A DNA stretch of 64,000 nucleotides from Geomonas oryzisoli (GTDB taxonomy: Bacteria > Desulfobacterota > Desulfuromonadia > Geobacterales > Geobacteraceae). The stretch is taken from the NCBI RefSeq assembly GCF_018986915.1, contig NZ_CP076723.1, forward strand, positions 2,575,501-2,639,500, given 5' to 3'. Under the pieces are notes generated by a model. It had not been told where the DNA came from and did not search any database. It saw only the letters and a list, made by a program, of their open reading frames with translations. Of the stretch, positions 24,874 to 31,700 are shown one piece after another; position 1 is the stretch's first letter, and each line of letters opens with the position of its first letter. A program made the position numbers and the translations under genes.

Positions 24874-25578
24874 TTACTGGATCTGGTTGCCGTTACCGTC
24901 ATACACCGCCGACACCGAGACGCCGAGGTCGCTCGCCTGCGTGCCCACGGGCAGGTTGGCAAAGCTTACGGTCATGATCTCACCGGTCGCTATGTTGCTG
25001 CTGGCAAGGATGAGACTGTTGCCCCCCGCGATGCTGGCAAGACCGCTGCCCGCATAAGGCCCCGAGGTGCTGACCGCCGACAGGGTGGCGCCGGCAGGCA
25101 TGGTCACCACGAAGTTCAGGCCGTAAGGGGCTGCAACCGGGAGCCCGGCCAACGTTACGGTGCCGACCGCAGCGCTGCCGCTCACGACGGTACTCATGGT
25201 GGCATAAACCGGGACCGTGACCGTGACAGCCGCGGATTGCCGCTCGTTGTTGGCGGCATCGTAGGCTTTGGCCGTCCAGTTGTAGGTTCCCCTGGCAAGA
25301 GTGGACGGATCCCAGGAGTAGGTATAGGGAGCTGTACTGTCACTCCCTTGCTTCACACCGTTTAAGTAGAAATCAACCCGCGCCACAGCTACGTCGTCGC
25401 TTGCATCCGCGGTGACAACGGTGACCCCGGTCACGGTCGAGCCGTTTGCCGGAGCGGAGAGGGCGACGGTGGGGGCGGTGCTGTCTCCATTTCCGGAGGA
25501 TGTCCCCCCTCCCCCGCCTCCGCACGCCGTGATCATAAGCATGACTACGCCCAGCAGCGATCTCTTCATAATCTCCAT
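24874..25578 (-). CDS. Lipoprotein with one Ig-like domain and a cohesin-like domain
   Basis: A 234-aa surface lipoprotein. MKRSLLGVVMLMITAC ends in a lipobox (ITAC), followed by a poly-Gly stretch. Residues ~34-125 form a bacterial Ig-like domain (APTVALSAPANGSTVTG, FYLNGVKQGSDSTAPYTYSW). The remaining ~110 residues resemble cohesin-type domains (NFVVTMPAGATLSAVSTSG, ATGEIMTVSFANLPVG). The next gene upstream (25645) ends in a dockerin-like module, so the two products may bind each other. The ATG at 25578 has AGGAGG upstream. Confidence 0.75.
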   Translation of the reverse strand: MEIMKRSLLGVVMLMITACGGGGGGTSSGNGDSTAPTVALSAPANGSTVTGVTVVTADASDDVAVARVDFYLNGVKQGSDSTAPYTYSWDPSTLARGTYNWTAKAYDAANNERQSAAVTVTVPVYATMSTVVSGSAAVGTVTLAGLPVAAPYGLNFVVTMPAGATLSAVSTSGPYAGSGLASIAGGNSLILASSNIATGEIMTVSFANLPVGTQASDLGVSVSAVYDGNGNQIQ

Positions 25579-25644
25579 TGCTCCTCCTTAAGTTCCTGAT
25601 CGAAGCGGTGGCCGCCTTGGAATCGGGAACTGCAGGTAGTCACC

Positions 25645-26796
25645 TCACAGCTTTCCCGTCAGCTTGGCAAGGATGACCACGACATCGCCGGTATCGACCT
25701 TGCCGTTGGGCTGTGACTGGCCGTTCAGATAGGGCGCCAGGTCCAGACGCAGAGTCTGCTCGATAGTGGGAGTGAGCTGGCCCGAGGCGATCTGCAGGGC
25801 GAGCTGCGCGTCTGCCAGCGTAAGCGGAGCGGGCCCCGAGGTTGAGGTTGAAGGAGTTGAGGTCGAGGGAGTTGAGCTCGAAGCGGTCTGGGTGGTGCCG
25901 TTATCTATGACGACGGTAGCCGAAGCGACGCCGCTGTTGCCGGCTGCATCATATGCCCGGGCGCTGATGAGGTGGCTGCCGTTGGCAAAGTTGGTGGTAT
26001 TCAGTATGTAACTAACCGGACTTTGGTTGCTGCTCAACAACACGGCACTGTCGATGGAAAGCTCGAGCTTGGCAACACCGACGTTGTCACTGGCGTTTGC
26101 CGATATGTTGATGGTCCCGGCTACCGTGGCATCGGCGGGAGGCACAGCCAGGGAAACTGTGGGCAAGATCACGTCCCCAGCCACGGAAACATTTACAGCT
26201 TTGGAGAGCGCCTCGTTTCCAGAGATGTCGACGGCTTTTGCCGCGATTGCGTAACTCCCGGCCGGCAGGGAGGCCGCATTCCAGATGTAGGTGTAGGGAG
26301 CGGCGGTCGCCTCGTAGACGGGAGAGCCGTTGACCAGGAACTGTACCTTGGCGATGCCGGCGTTGTCTGTTGCGGCGGCGCTGATGGCGACGGTTCCTCC
26401 CACCGTGGTGTTGTCGGTGGGCGAGGTCACGCTGACAACGGGCGGCAGTGTCTCGGGAACCTGCACAATATTGGAGTAGACGCTCTCCTGGCCGGTGGAG
26501 TCGTAAGCTGTCACGGCAAAGTAATAAGCATTGGCGGGGTCGAGACCAGTGATACTCGCCGTGGTGACGTTGCCGCCATCCACCGGGGCGCTTCCTTGGA
26601 CTGCCCCGGTCCCTTGGAACGGGAGGTTGGCACTGTTGGCCTGGTAGTAGATCCGGTAGCCGGCCAGGTCGGTGTCAGGGCTCGGGTCCCAAGCCAGTGT
26701 GACGCTGGTGGCAAGACAAGTGCCGGGGAAGGATAACAGCAGGAACAAAAACAGCGGTGCAACGGAGAACAACCCAGCTCTTCCGGATACTTCCAT
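25645..26796 (-). CDS. Secreted FN3 / Ig-repeat protein with C-terminal dockerin-like module
   Basis: 383 aa from the ATG at 26796 (GGGAG six bases upstream). A signal peptide (SVAPLFLFLLLSFPG) is followed by an FN3 domain with TLAWDPSPDTDLAGYRIYYQ, two Ig-like domains with DNAGIAKVQFLVNGSP-type strands, and a Ser/Thr linker. The tail has a first helix (LTLADAQLALQIASG) and a calcium-loop-like segment PNGKVDTGDVVVILAKLTG, the shape of a type I dockerin duplicate with one degenerate loop. The FN3 and Ig modules are paralogous to those encoded at 27118 and 31701. A GEMM riboswitch with a terminator lies in its leader. Confidence 0.8.
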   Translation of the reverse strand: MEVSGRAGLFSVAPLFLFLLLSFPGTCLATSVTLAWDPSPDTDLAGYRIYYQANSANLPFQGTGAVQGSAPVDGGNVTTASITGLDPANAYYFAVTAYDSTGQESVYSNIVQVPETLPPVVSVTSPTDNTTVGGTVAISAAATDNAGIAKVQFLVNGSPVYEATAAPYTYIWNAASLPAGSYAIAAKAVDISGNEALSKAVNVSVAGDVILPTVSLAVPPADATVAGTINISANASDNVGVAKLELSIDSAVLLSSNQSPVSYILNTTNFANGSHLISARAYDAAGNSGVASATVVIDNGTTQTASSSTPSTSTPSTSTSGPAPLTLADAQLALQIASGQLTPTIEQTLRLDLAPYLNGQSQPNGKVDTGDVVVILAKLTGKL

Positions 26797-26849
26797 CATT
26801 GGCTCCCAAGGATCGGCCTGTGCCCTGGGCGTTTTCTCGTGAAGGGGGA

Positions 26850-26904
26850 GAAAAAGAAAAGCCGGGACCGCAGCACCAGTACTTGGCATTTCGGCGACCC
26901 GGCT
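26850..26904 (-). terminator. Riboswitch-controlled intrinsic terminator (copy 1)
   Basis: On the minus strand AGCCGGG and CCG of the aptamer 3' side can pair with CGG and CCCGGCT further downstream, enclosing a CCA/TGG hairpin, and the helix is followed by TTTTCTTTTT. This pairing competes with the folded aptamer, so ligand binding should prevent termination (an ON switch). Confidence 0.75.
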
Positions 26905-26969
26905 GTCTCAGAGAGACCCTGTAGGCTTTCCGTCCCACCCTCGCGGATGGTTTAGTATTGTCGTGTACC
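26885..26969 (-). promoter_or_regulatory. GEMM-I (cyclic dinucleotide) riboswitch, A20 type, copy 1
   Basis: The minus strand has the GEMM-I core: AAACCATCC-GCGA-GGGTGGGACGGAAAG, then CCTACAGGG...GACAGCCGGGTCGCCGAAA. A short P1 (GGTA with TGCC) closes it. The base corresponding to Vc2 G20, three bases before AAACC, is A (complement of 26956). An A here is the hallmark of the Geobacter GEMM-Ib class that prefers 3',3'-cGAMP over c-di-GMP. It precedes the FN3/Ig/dockerin gene by ~90 nt. Ligand preference is inferred from this one base. Confidence 0.88.
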
Positions 26970-27013
26970 TGTAATCGTTTGGATGAGTGGGGGCGCCCCA
27001 CTATCGGGTGCGC

Positions 27014-27042
27014 ATAGTATTTGATTTATAAAAGAAAAGCAA
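27014..27042 (-). promoter_or_regulatory. Promoter upstream of riboswitch copy 1
   Basis: On the minus strand TTGCTT (27042-27037) and TACTAT (27019-27014) are 17 bp apart, giving a transcript that starts ~40 nt before the aptamer. Confidence 0.5.
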
Positions 27043-27063
27043 CTTATTTGTTCCAATAAACGA

Positions 27064-27088
27064 GGGCACGGATTACCCTCCCGTGCCC
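27064..27088 (-). terminator. Terminator after the FN3/Ig gene at 27118-28257
   Basis: GGGCACGG and CCGTGCCC form an 8-bp stem with a 9-nt loop, followed on the minus strand by TCGTTTATT. It separates this gene from the promoter of the next riboswitch-controlled gene. Confidence 0.6.
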
Positions 27089-27117
27089 TTATCCGCACCC
27101 GAGCCAACGCCCCAGAC

Positions 27118-28257
27118 CTACCTCGATACCGAGACCGCCTTGCTCCCCTTGTTGCCGGCCGCATCGTAGGCGCAGACGGTCACGGTGTGGGTGCCGGCAC
27201 CGACCTTTGCCGAAGCACTGATTGACCCGGAGTTGGTCCCCAATAGCAGCACTCCGTCGACGTAGGCCTCCATCCTGACTACGGCCACGTTGTCCTGGGC
27301 CGTAGCGGCGATCTTCAGGTTGGCGTTGTTGAGTATGGGGGACGTGGGGGAAACGATGTTGACACTCGGGGGGACAAGGTCGTTGGCTACGGTCACGGTG
27401 ACGCTGGCGGAGCCTGCGTTCCCGGCGGCATCGGAGGCTATGGCGACCAGGGTATGGGAACCGTTCCCGGCGTTGGCGGTGTTCCAGTTGTAGTTGAGCG
27501 TTCCCTGGTTGGCGGCGTAGATGAGAGAGGAGTTGTCGTACAGGGCGAAACCGGTGACTCCGACGTTGTCGGTTGCGCTGGCGGTGACGGCCACGGTGCC
27601 GCTGACCTGCTTGTTGTTCCCCGGCGCCATGATGGTGACGGTCGGAACGGCCGTATCGCCGGCAACGAAGACCACTTCCTCGGCGCTCCCCACGTTGCCG
27701 GCCGCGTCGTACGCCTTGGCGGTGAGGGTGTACTGGCCGGGGGCGAGCGAGGCGGTGGGCCAGTTGAAGGTGTAGGGGGCGGAGTTGCCGCTGGCCTGAA
27801 GGCTCCCGTTCACGTAGAGCTCCACGTTGCTCACCCCGACATTGTCGGCGGCGCTGACCTGGACCGCGACCGAGCCGTTGACGGTCGTACTGGCAGAGGG
27901 GGACGTGATTGCCACGACCGGGGGGACCATCTCCTTCACCTGTACGACATTGGAGTAGACGCTTTCCGCACCCTTGGTGTCGTAGGCGGTAACCGCGAAG
28001 TAGTAGGAGCTGCCGGGATCGAGGCCGCTTATGGAAGCGGTGGTGCTTGTGGAAACGTCGACCGGGGCCGCCCCCTCCGCCGCACCGGTGCCGGCAAACG
28101 GCAGGGTCGAGTTGTTGGCCTGATAATAGACCCGGTACCCGGCGAGAGCGGGATCGGTGGAAGGATCCCATTGAAGGTTTACGGTCGAGGGGAAAGCTGC
28201 GACAGGAACAAGAACAAAGGCGAGCAGGAACTGCAGAATACACTGAGCTTTCAACAC
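27118..28257 (-). CDS. Secreted FN3 / Ig-repeat protein
   Basis: 379 aa from GTG at 28257; TTG at 28254 is also possible because GGAGG is only three bases before the GTG. Earlier starts would lie inside the riboswitch. A signal peptide (CILQFLLAFVLVPVAAFPS) leads into an FN3 domain (NLQWDPSTDPALAGYRVYYQ) and three Ig-like domains, each with a DNVGVS/TxxxLYxNxSL strand and an AYDAAGNxG strand. It has no dockerin tail or membrane anchor, so it is probably released or held by other means. It is likely an adhesin or matrix component, and its expression is probably set by the cyclic-dinucleotide riboswitch. Confidence 0.78.
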   Translation of the reverse strand: MLKAQCILQFLLAFVLVPVAAFPSTVNLQWDPSTDPALAGYRVYYQANNSTLPFAGTGAAEGAAPVDVSTSTTASISGLDPGSSYYFAVTAYDTKGAESVYSNVVQVKEMVPPVVAITSPSASTTVNGSVAVQVSAADNVGVSNVELYVNGSLQASGNSAPYTFNWPTASLAPGQYTLTAKAYDAAGNVGSAEEVVFVAGDTAVPTVTIMAPGNNKQVSGTVAVTASATDNVGVTGFALYDNSSLIYAANQGTLNYNWNTANAGNGSHTLVAIASDAAGNAGSASVTVTVANDLVPPSVNIVSPTSPILNNANLKIAATAQDNVAVVRMEAYVDGVLLLGTNSGSISASAKVGAGTHTVTVCAYDAAGNKGSKAVSVSR

Positions 28258-28294
28258 TGACCTCCACGAGAGGCGGAGCCCGTGCGCAAGACGC

Positions 28295-28344
28295 AAAAAA
28301 ACCGGGTACCGACCTGTAGTGCAGGTATTTCGGCGACCCGGCTG
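28295..28344 (-). terminator. Riboswitch-controlled intrinsic terminator (copy 2)
   Basis: On the minus strand CCGGGT-CG-CCG of the aptamer can pair with CGG-T-ACCCGG, with an inner ACCTG/CAGGT hairpin, followed by seven T. It overlaps the aptamer 3' strand, as expected of a ligand-relieved terminator. Confidence 0.82.
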
Positions 28345-28409
28345 TCTCAGGGAGACCCTATAGGCTTTCCGTCCCACCCTCGCGGATGGTTTAGTATTAT
28401 CGTGTACCT
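28323..28409 (-). promoter_or_regulatory. GEMM-I (cyclic dinucleotide) riboswitch, A20 type, copy 2
   Basis: It is nearly identical to copy 1 over ~80 nt (only a few substitutions: ATAATAC, CTATAGGG, CTCCCTGAG). P1 is AGGTA with TACCT. The base matching Vc2 G20 is again A (complement of 28395). It lies ~65 nt upstream of the start codon of the FN3/Ig gene at 27118-28257. Confidence 0.9.
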
Positions 28410-28532
28410 CTAGATTTTGCTCCTTTTGTAGCTGAACAAACTCACGAGCGCTGTAATTCAAATCACATTAAACGAACACAAGACACGGATCCGATCTTTT
28501 TTCGGACGAATTTCGGGCCGCCTCACCACTCT

Positions 28533-29144
28533 TCACCACAACGCGTAATATACCGCGAGCTTCGCGTATTCGATCCAGAGGGGATAGTGCAGTTCCTGGC
28601 TGTTTTCTACGTCGGTGGCGGCGTAGGGGATGACGGCTACCTGAACGGGGAGAGCGCGTCGGAAGGCGAGGAGCGCCCGCCGCATGTGCGGTGCTGAGCT
28701 TACAATCACCAACCGGCGCACCCCGGCATCAAGATGAGAGGCAAGGTTCCGGGCCTCGGTGCGGGTGCCGAAGAATCCATCGGCGCTGGATATCACCCTG
28801 ATCCGCTGCGCCGGCACCCCACGCCAGACCAGGTAATCGACGTACCACCGCCCCCTGCTCCAGGACCGCCCTGCCCTCACGTTGTACTGATCACGGGCGG
28901 GATTATCCATCAAGTAGATGCACGGCACCCTCCCCAGGTGCACGAGGTCGGCGGCGGCGTTCAGGCGCTCCCAGATGGTCTCCCCGCCGGCCAGCACGTA
29001 ACATGCGTCGCCGCGCGCCCCGCTCTCGGTGACGAACAGGGGGGCGGCGAGGACGGCGCGTACCCGCGGGAAGGAAGGGATTACCACGAAGGCGACGAAA
29101 CCGCACAAAAGCGCGGCAGCGAGTCTGAGGCGCGCCGGCTTCAT
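28533..29144 (-). CDS. DUF218 / YdcF-SanA-like membrane-anchored protein
   Basis: 203 aa from the ATG at 29144, which overlaps the stop of the upstream glycosyltransferase as ATGA. One N-terminal membrane helix (LRLAAALLCGFVAFVVI) anchors an alpha/beta DUF218 domain with CYVLAGGETIWERLNAA, GVPAQRIRVISSADGFFGTR and VRRLVIVSSAPHMRRALLAF. DUF218 proteins such as SanA and ElyC act in envelope polysaccharide or peptidoglycan precursor metabolism; the reaction is not settled. Linkage to two glycosyltransferases supports an envelope polysaccharide role. Confidence 0.82.
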   Translation of the reverse strand: MKPARLRLAAALLCGFVAFVVIPSFPRVRAVLAAPLFVTESGARGDACYVLAGGETIWERLNAAADLVHLGRVPCIYLMDNPARDQYNVRAGRSWSRGRWYVDYLVWRGVPAQRIRVISSADGFFGTRTEARNLASHLDAGVRRLVIVSSAPHMRRALLAFRRALPVQVAVIPYAATDVENSQELHYPLWIEYAKLAVYYALW

Positions 29145-30271
29145 CGCTCGGAAGGGGTCCACATCACCAGGCGGTTACCGCGCAGGTAGCGCACCCAGGC
29201 GACGGCAATGGCGAGATTGACCGTGGCGAAATAAAGCGGAAGCTTCACCGCAAGGGTCCGGGTCAGAGAGGGGCTTTTCCAGCCGGCAAGGGCCAAAAGG
29301 TAGAAGACGGCTTGCAGCAGGAAGAGGGACAGGTACAAATAGCAACCGCCGGCCAGCACAGCATTGATGAGCAGGGCCGCGGCCAGGAAGAACGGCACCA
29401 GCCAGCGCAGCAGCTTGTGGCAGAAGAACTGGTAGGCGAAAAGACCGTAGCGAAAGGGGTTCAGGAACTCGAGGTTCTTGAAAAAGACCGTGAGCCCCCT
29501 GAGCACGGTCCTCACCTTGCGGTCGAACTCGCGGCTGCTGTCGGTGACGTCCTGGTACAGACCGATCACCTCCGGGTCCCCCACGCCGCGCAGGCCGAGT
29601 CGCATGCTGTTCAAGAGGGTCCTGAAATCGCTCTGCATCTCCGGCGAGAAGTCGCGGCAGACCTCCTTCCTGGCGGCGAAGAAAGAGCCGCTCAGGCCGA
29701 CCAGGGAGTTCACCCTCCCCTCCAGATCCCTGAGCCACATCTCGTAGCGGACGTAGGCCCCCTCCCCGCACGGCTTTCCGTCCCGTCCGACCACCCGGTC
29801 GACGCTGCTCACGCACCCGATGGAGGGGTCCGCGAAGTTGGCCATCATCCGGTGCAGGCTGGCCGGTTCGATCATGGTAGCGGCATCCGAAAAAACGAGA
29901 ATCTCTCCGCCGGCGATGGCGACCGCCTCCTTCTGGGCGTTTTCCTTACCGCCGCGGGTCTGCACCTCCAGGAGCTGCACGCCGCGGTCTGCATACCCGC
30001 GCACGATGTCGTTGGTGCCGTCGGTCGAGCCGTCCGAGGCCACCACGACCTGGAGCAGATCCGCGGGATACTGGAGCGCCACTGTATTCTCGAGCTTCTC
30101 TTTGATCCGCTTCTCCTCGTTGAATGCGGTGATTATGAAGGTGACGGCAGGGGTGACCGGTGCCTTCGCCACCTCGCGGCGGCGGAACAGCGAGAGCAGG
30201 CACAGCGAGAGCGGGTAGCCGAAGTAGGCGTAAAAGATCAGGAACAGAAAGAAAAACAGGAGAAACCCCAT
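29141..30271 (-). CDS. Membrane glycosyltransferase family 2
   Basis: 376 aa. An N-terminal hydrophobic segment is followed by a GT-A domain: VTFIITAFNEEKRIKEKLEN, VVASDGSTDGTNDIV, ILVFSDAATMIEP (the position of the metal-binding DxD-like motif), and YEMWLRDLEGRVNSLVGLSG. The C-terminal third holds about three membrane helices. It likely adds a sugar from a nucleotide donor on the cytoplasmic side during polysaccharide assembly; donor and acceptor are unknown. It forms a three-gene unit with the family 4 enzyme and the DUF218 gene. Confidence 0.88.
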   Translation of the reverse strand: MGFLLFFFLFLIFYAYFGYPLSLCLLSLFRRREVAKAPVTPAVTFIITAFNEEKRIKEKLENTVALQYPADLLQVVVASDGSTDGTNDIVRGYADRGVQLLEVQTRGGKENAQKEAVAIAGGEILVFSDAATMIEPASLHRMMANFADPSIGCVSSVDRVVGRDGKPCGEGAYVRYEMWLRDLEGRVNSLVGLSGSFFAARKEVCRDFSPEMQSDFRTLLNSMRLGLRGVGDPEVIGLYQDVTDSSREFDRKVRTVLRGLTVFFKNLEFLNPFRYGLFAYQFFCHKLLRWLVPFFLAAALLINAVLAGGCYLYLSLFLLQAVFYLLALAGWKSPSLTRTLAVKLPLYFATVNLAIAVAWVRYLRGNRLVMWTPSER

Positions 30272-30285
30272 AGTGCGCTCCGGTG

Positions 30286-31383
30286 TCAGTCAGCCAGGAG
30301 ATCCCGGTAGACCCGTTGGTAGTCCTGCGCCATCTTCGTCGCGGAAAATCTTGTGAAAGCCGCATGGTGGGCGGCCCTGGACATGGTCGAGCGGAGTTCG
30401 GCGTCGTCGATCAGTTCGATGCAACGCCGGGCGAAGGCGGCGGGATCGCGTCCGCCGATGAGGTATCCGTCCACGCCGTCGGTAACTATCTCACCGATCC
30501 CCCCCACGGCGGGGGCGACAACCGGTACACCGCATGCCATGGCCTCCAGGATCGTCATCGGGAGACCCTCGTGCAGCGAGGTGTTGAGGTAGAGATCGAG
30601 CCCCCGGTAGAAAGGCTCCATCTGATCGAGATGTCCCGTCAGCGTGAACCGCTTCTGCAGCCCATGCCGCTGGACGGCCTCGACTATGGCGCCGCGGCAA
30701 GGCCCCTCCCCCGCCAGCTGAAAGCAGGCGTCGCGCTCCTGGCAGACCAGATGCGCCACCTCAACCATGAAGGGGTAGTCCTTGACCTGGAACAGTCTGC
30801 CGGAGGAGCCGATGCTGAAGGATGGGGAAGATTTGCATCGGGCCGCGCCACCTGCAGGAGAAACCGGTATGCCGTTGTGCACGACGGCCACCCGATCGGA
30901 GGGGAAGCCGAGCGAGCCGACCAGGCGTCCCCGGATGTCGTCCGAGACGGCGACGGTCCTGCCGAAGAAGTGGCGCAGGATGAAGAAGTTCATGCGCACC
31001 TTGAGGGAGCGCCGCACGGCTCCCCTTCCCGCGGGCTCCGGGAGTCCGTGCTGGGTGGCCACCAGGCGCGCACCGCTGCCGGCACTAGCGAGGAGCGCGA
31101 GGAGGTTCTCCTTGTAGCGGTGCGAGTGCACCACGTCGGGACGAAATTTCTCAAGATGGCCGCGCACCAGCCCGAGAAGGGGCACGACGGAGTGCCGGCA
31201 CTCGTCGAGAACCGTGACGGCGAGGTTCGCCTCCCTCAGTTCCGTGGCGAGCCGCCCCTCGTTGAGCACCACAACGGAGAGTACGAGATCCGTATCCTTG
31301 GCTAGCTCCCTGAGCAGGTGGCAGGCCATGACCTCGGCACCGGCCCAGAGGTCTCCGGAGATGATGTGGCATACTTTAATCAT
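30286..31383 (-). CDS. Glycosyltransferase family 4
   Basis: 365-aa GT-B enzyme. The N-terminal domain begins IKVCHIISGDLWAGAEVMA, with DVVHSHRYKENLLA further in. The C-terminal donor-binding domain has SSGRLFQVKDYPFMVEVAHL and the family E-x7-E motif in TSLHEGLPMTILEAMACGVP. It transfers a sugar from an activated donor, target unknown. No ribosome-binding site precedes the ATG and the promoter lies immediately upstream, so its mRNA may be leaderless. First gene of the unit with the family 2 enzyme and DUF218 gene. Confidence 0.9.
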   Translation of the reverse strand: MIKVCHIISGDLWAGAEVMACHLLRELAKDTDLVLSVVVLNEGRLATELREANLAVTVLDECRHSVVPLLGLVRGHLEKFRPDVVHSHRYKENLLALLASAGSGARLVATQHGLPEPAGRGAVRRSLKVRMNFFILRHFFGRTVAVSDDIRGRLVGSLGFPSDRVAVVHNGIPVSPAGGAARCKSSPSFSIGSSGRLFQVKDYPFMVEVAHLVCQERDACFQLAGEGPCRGAIVEAVQRHGLQKRFTLTGHLDQMEPFYRGLDLYLNTSLHEGLPMTILEAMACGVPVVAPAVGGIGEIVTDGVDGYLIGGRDPAAFARRCIELIDDAELRSTMSRAAHHAAFTRFSATKMAQDYQRVYRDLLAD

Positions 31384-31389
31384 TGCGGG

Positions 31390-31418
31390 AATATAAAATG
31401 ATCATAATAATTATGCAA
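31390..31418 (-). promoter_or_regulatory. Promoter of the glycosyltransferase unit, placed for a leaderless mRNA
   Basis: On the minus strand TTGCAT (31418-31413) and TATATT (31395-31390) are exactly 17 bp apart. Transcription would start at about the A of the ATG at 31383. Confidence 0.5.
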
Positions 31419-31557
31419 TCCGAATCGGGTCACGACGCCTGGCGCGGCTCACACGGCGCGGGAGGCGCCGGCCGTACAGACATCAGCTAATCATTTGACA
31501 AATCGAAAGAAAATATGAATCATATTGACATTGCCATACCGGCAAGTTGCATTTAGA

Positions 31558-31633
31558 CTAAGAGTATCCCCCGGCCATTGCAGCCAATAGCCGCTGTCCC
31601 TACCACCTGAAATCGGCGATCTAGCACTCTTAG
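31558..31633 (+). promoter_or_regulatory. Structured leader element upstream of the MshEN-Ig gene
   Basis: CTAAGAGT (31558-31565) and ACTCTTAG (31626-31633) form a perfect 8-bp closing stem around ~60 nt. Inside is a hairpin GGCcATTG-CAGC-CAATaGCC. Upstream are two TTGACA hexamers (31495-31500 and 31525-31530) that could drive it. A second hairpin (CTGCAG arms) lies just before the ribosome-binding site at 31688. It matches no riboswitch class that I recognise. Confidence 0.4.
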
Positions 31634-31700
31634 GGCGTAAATGTCAGACATACGCCACTGCAGAGAGACGGCTCCCCTCTCCTGCAGAAAGGAGCTGATC

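Noticed and set aside
26630-26650. TTGGCACTGTTGGCCTG as a sigma-54 site.
   Set aside because: It lies inside the coding region of the FN3/dockerin gene and lacks the TTGC element at the right distance.
31558-31633. A third GEMM riboswitch before the MshEN-Ig gene.
   Set aside because: The AAACC and GGGACGNAAAGCC cores are absent on both strands.
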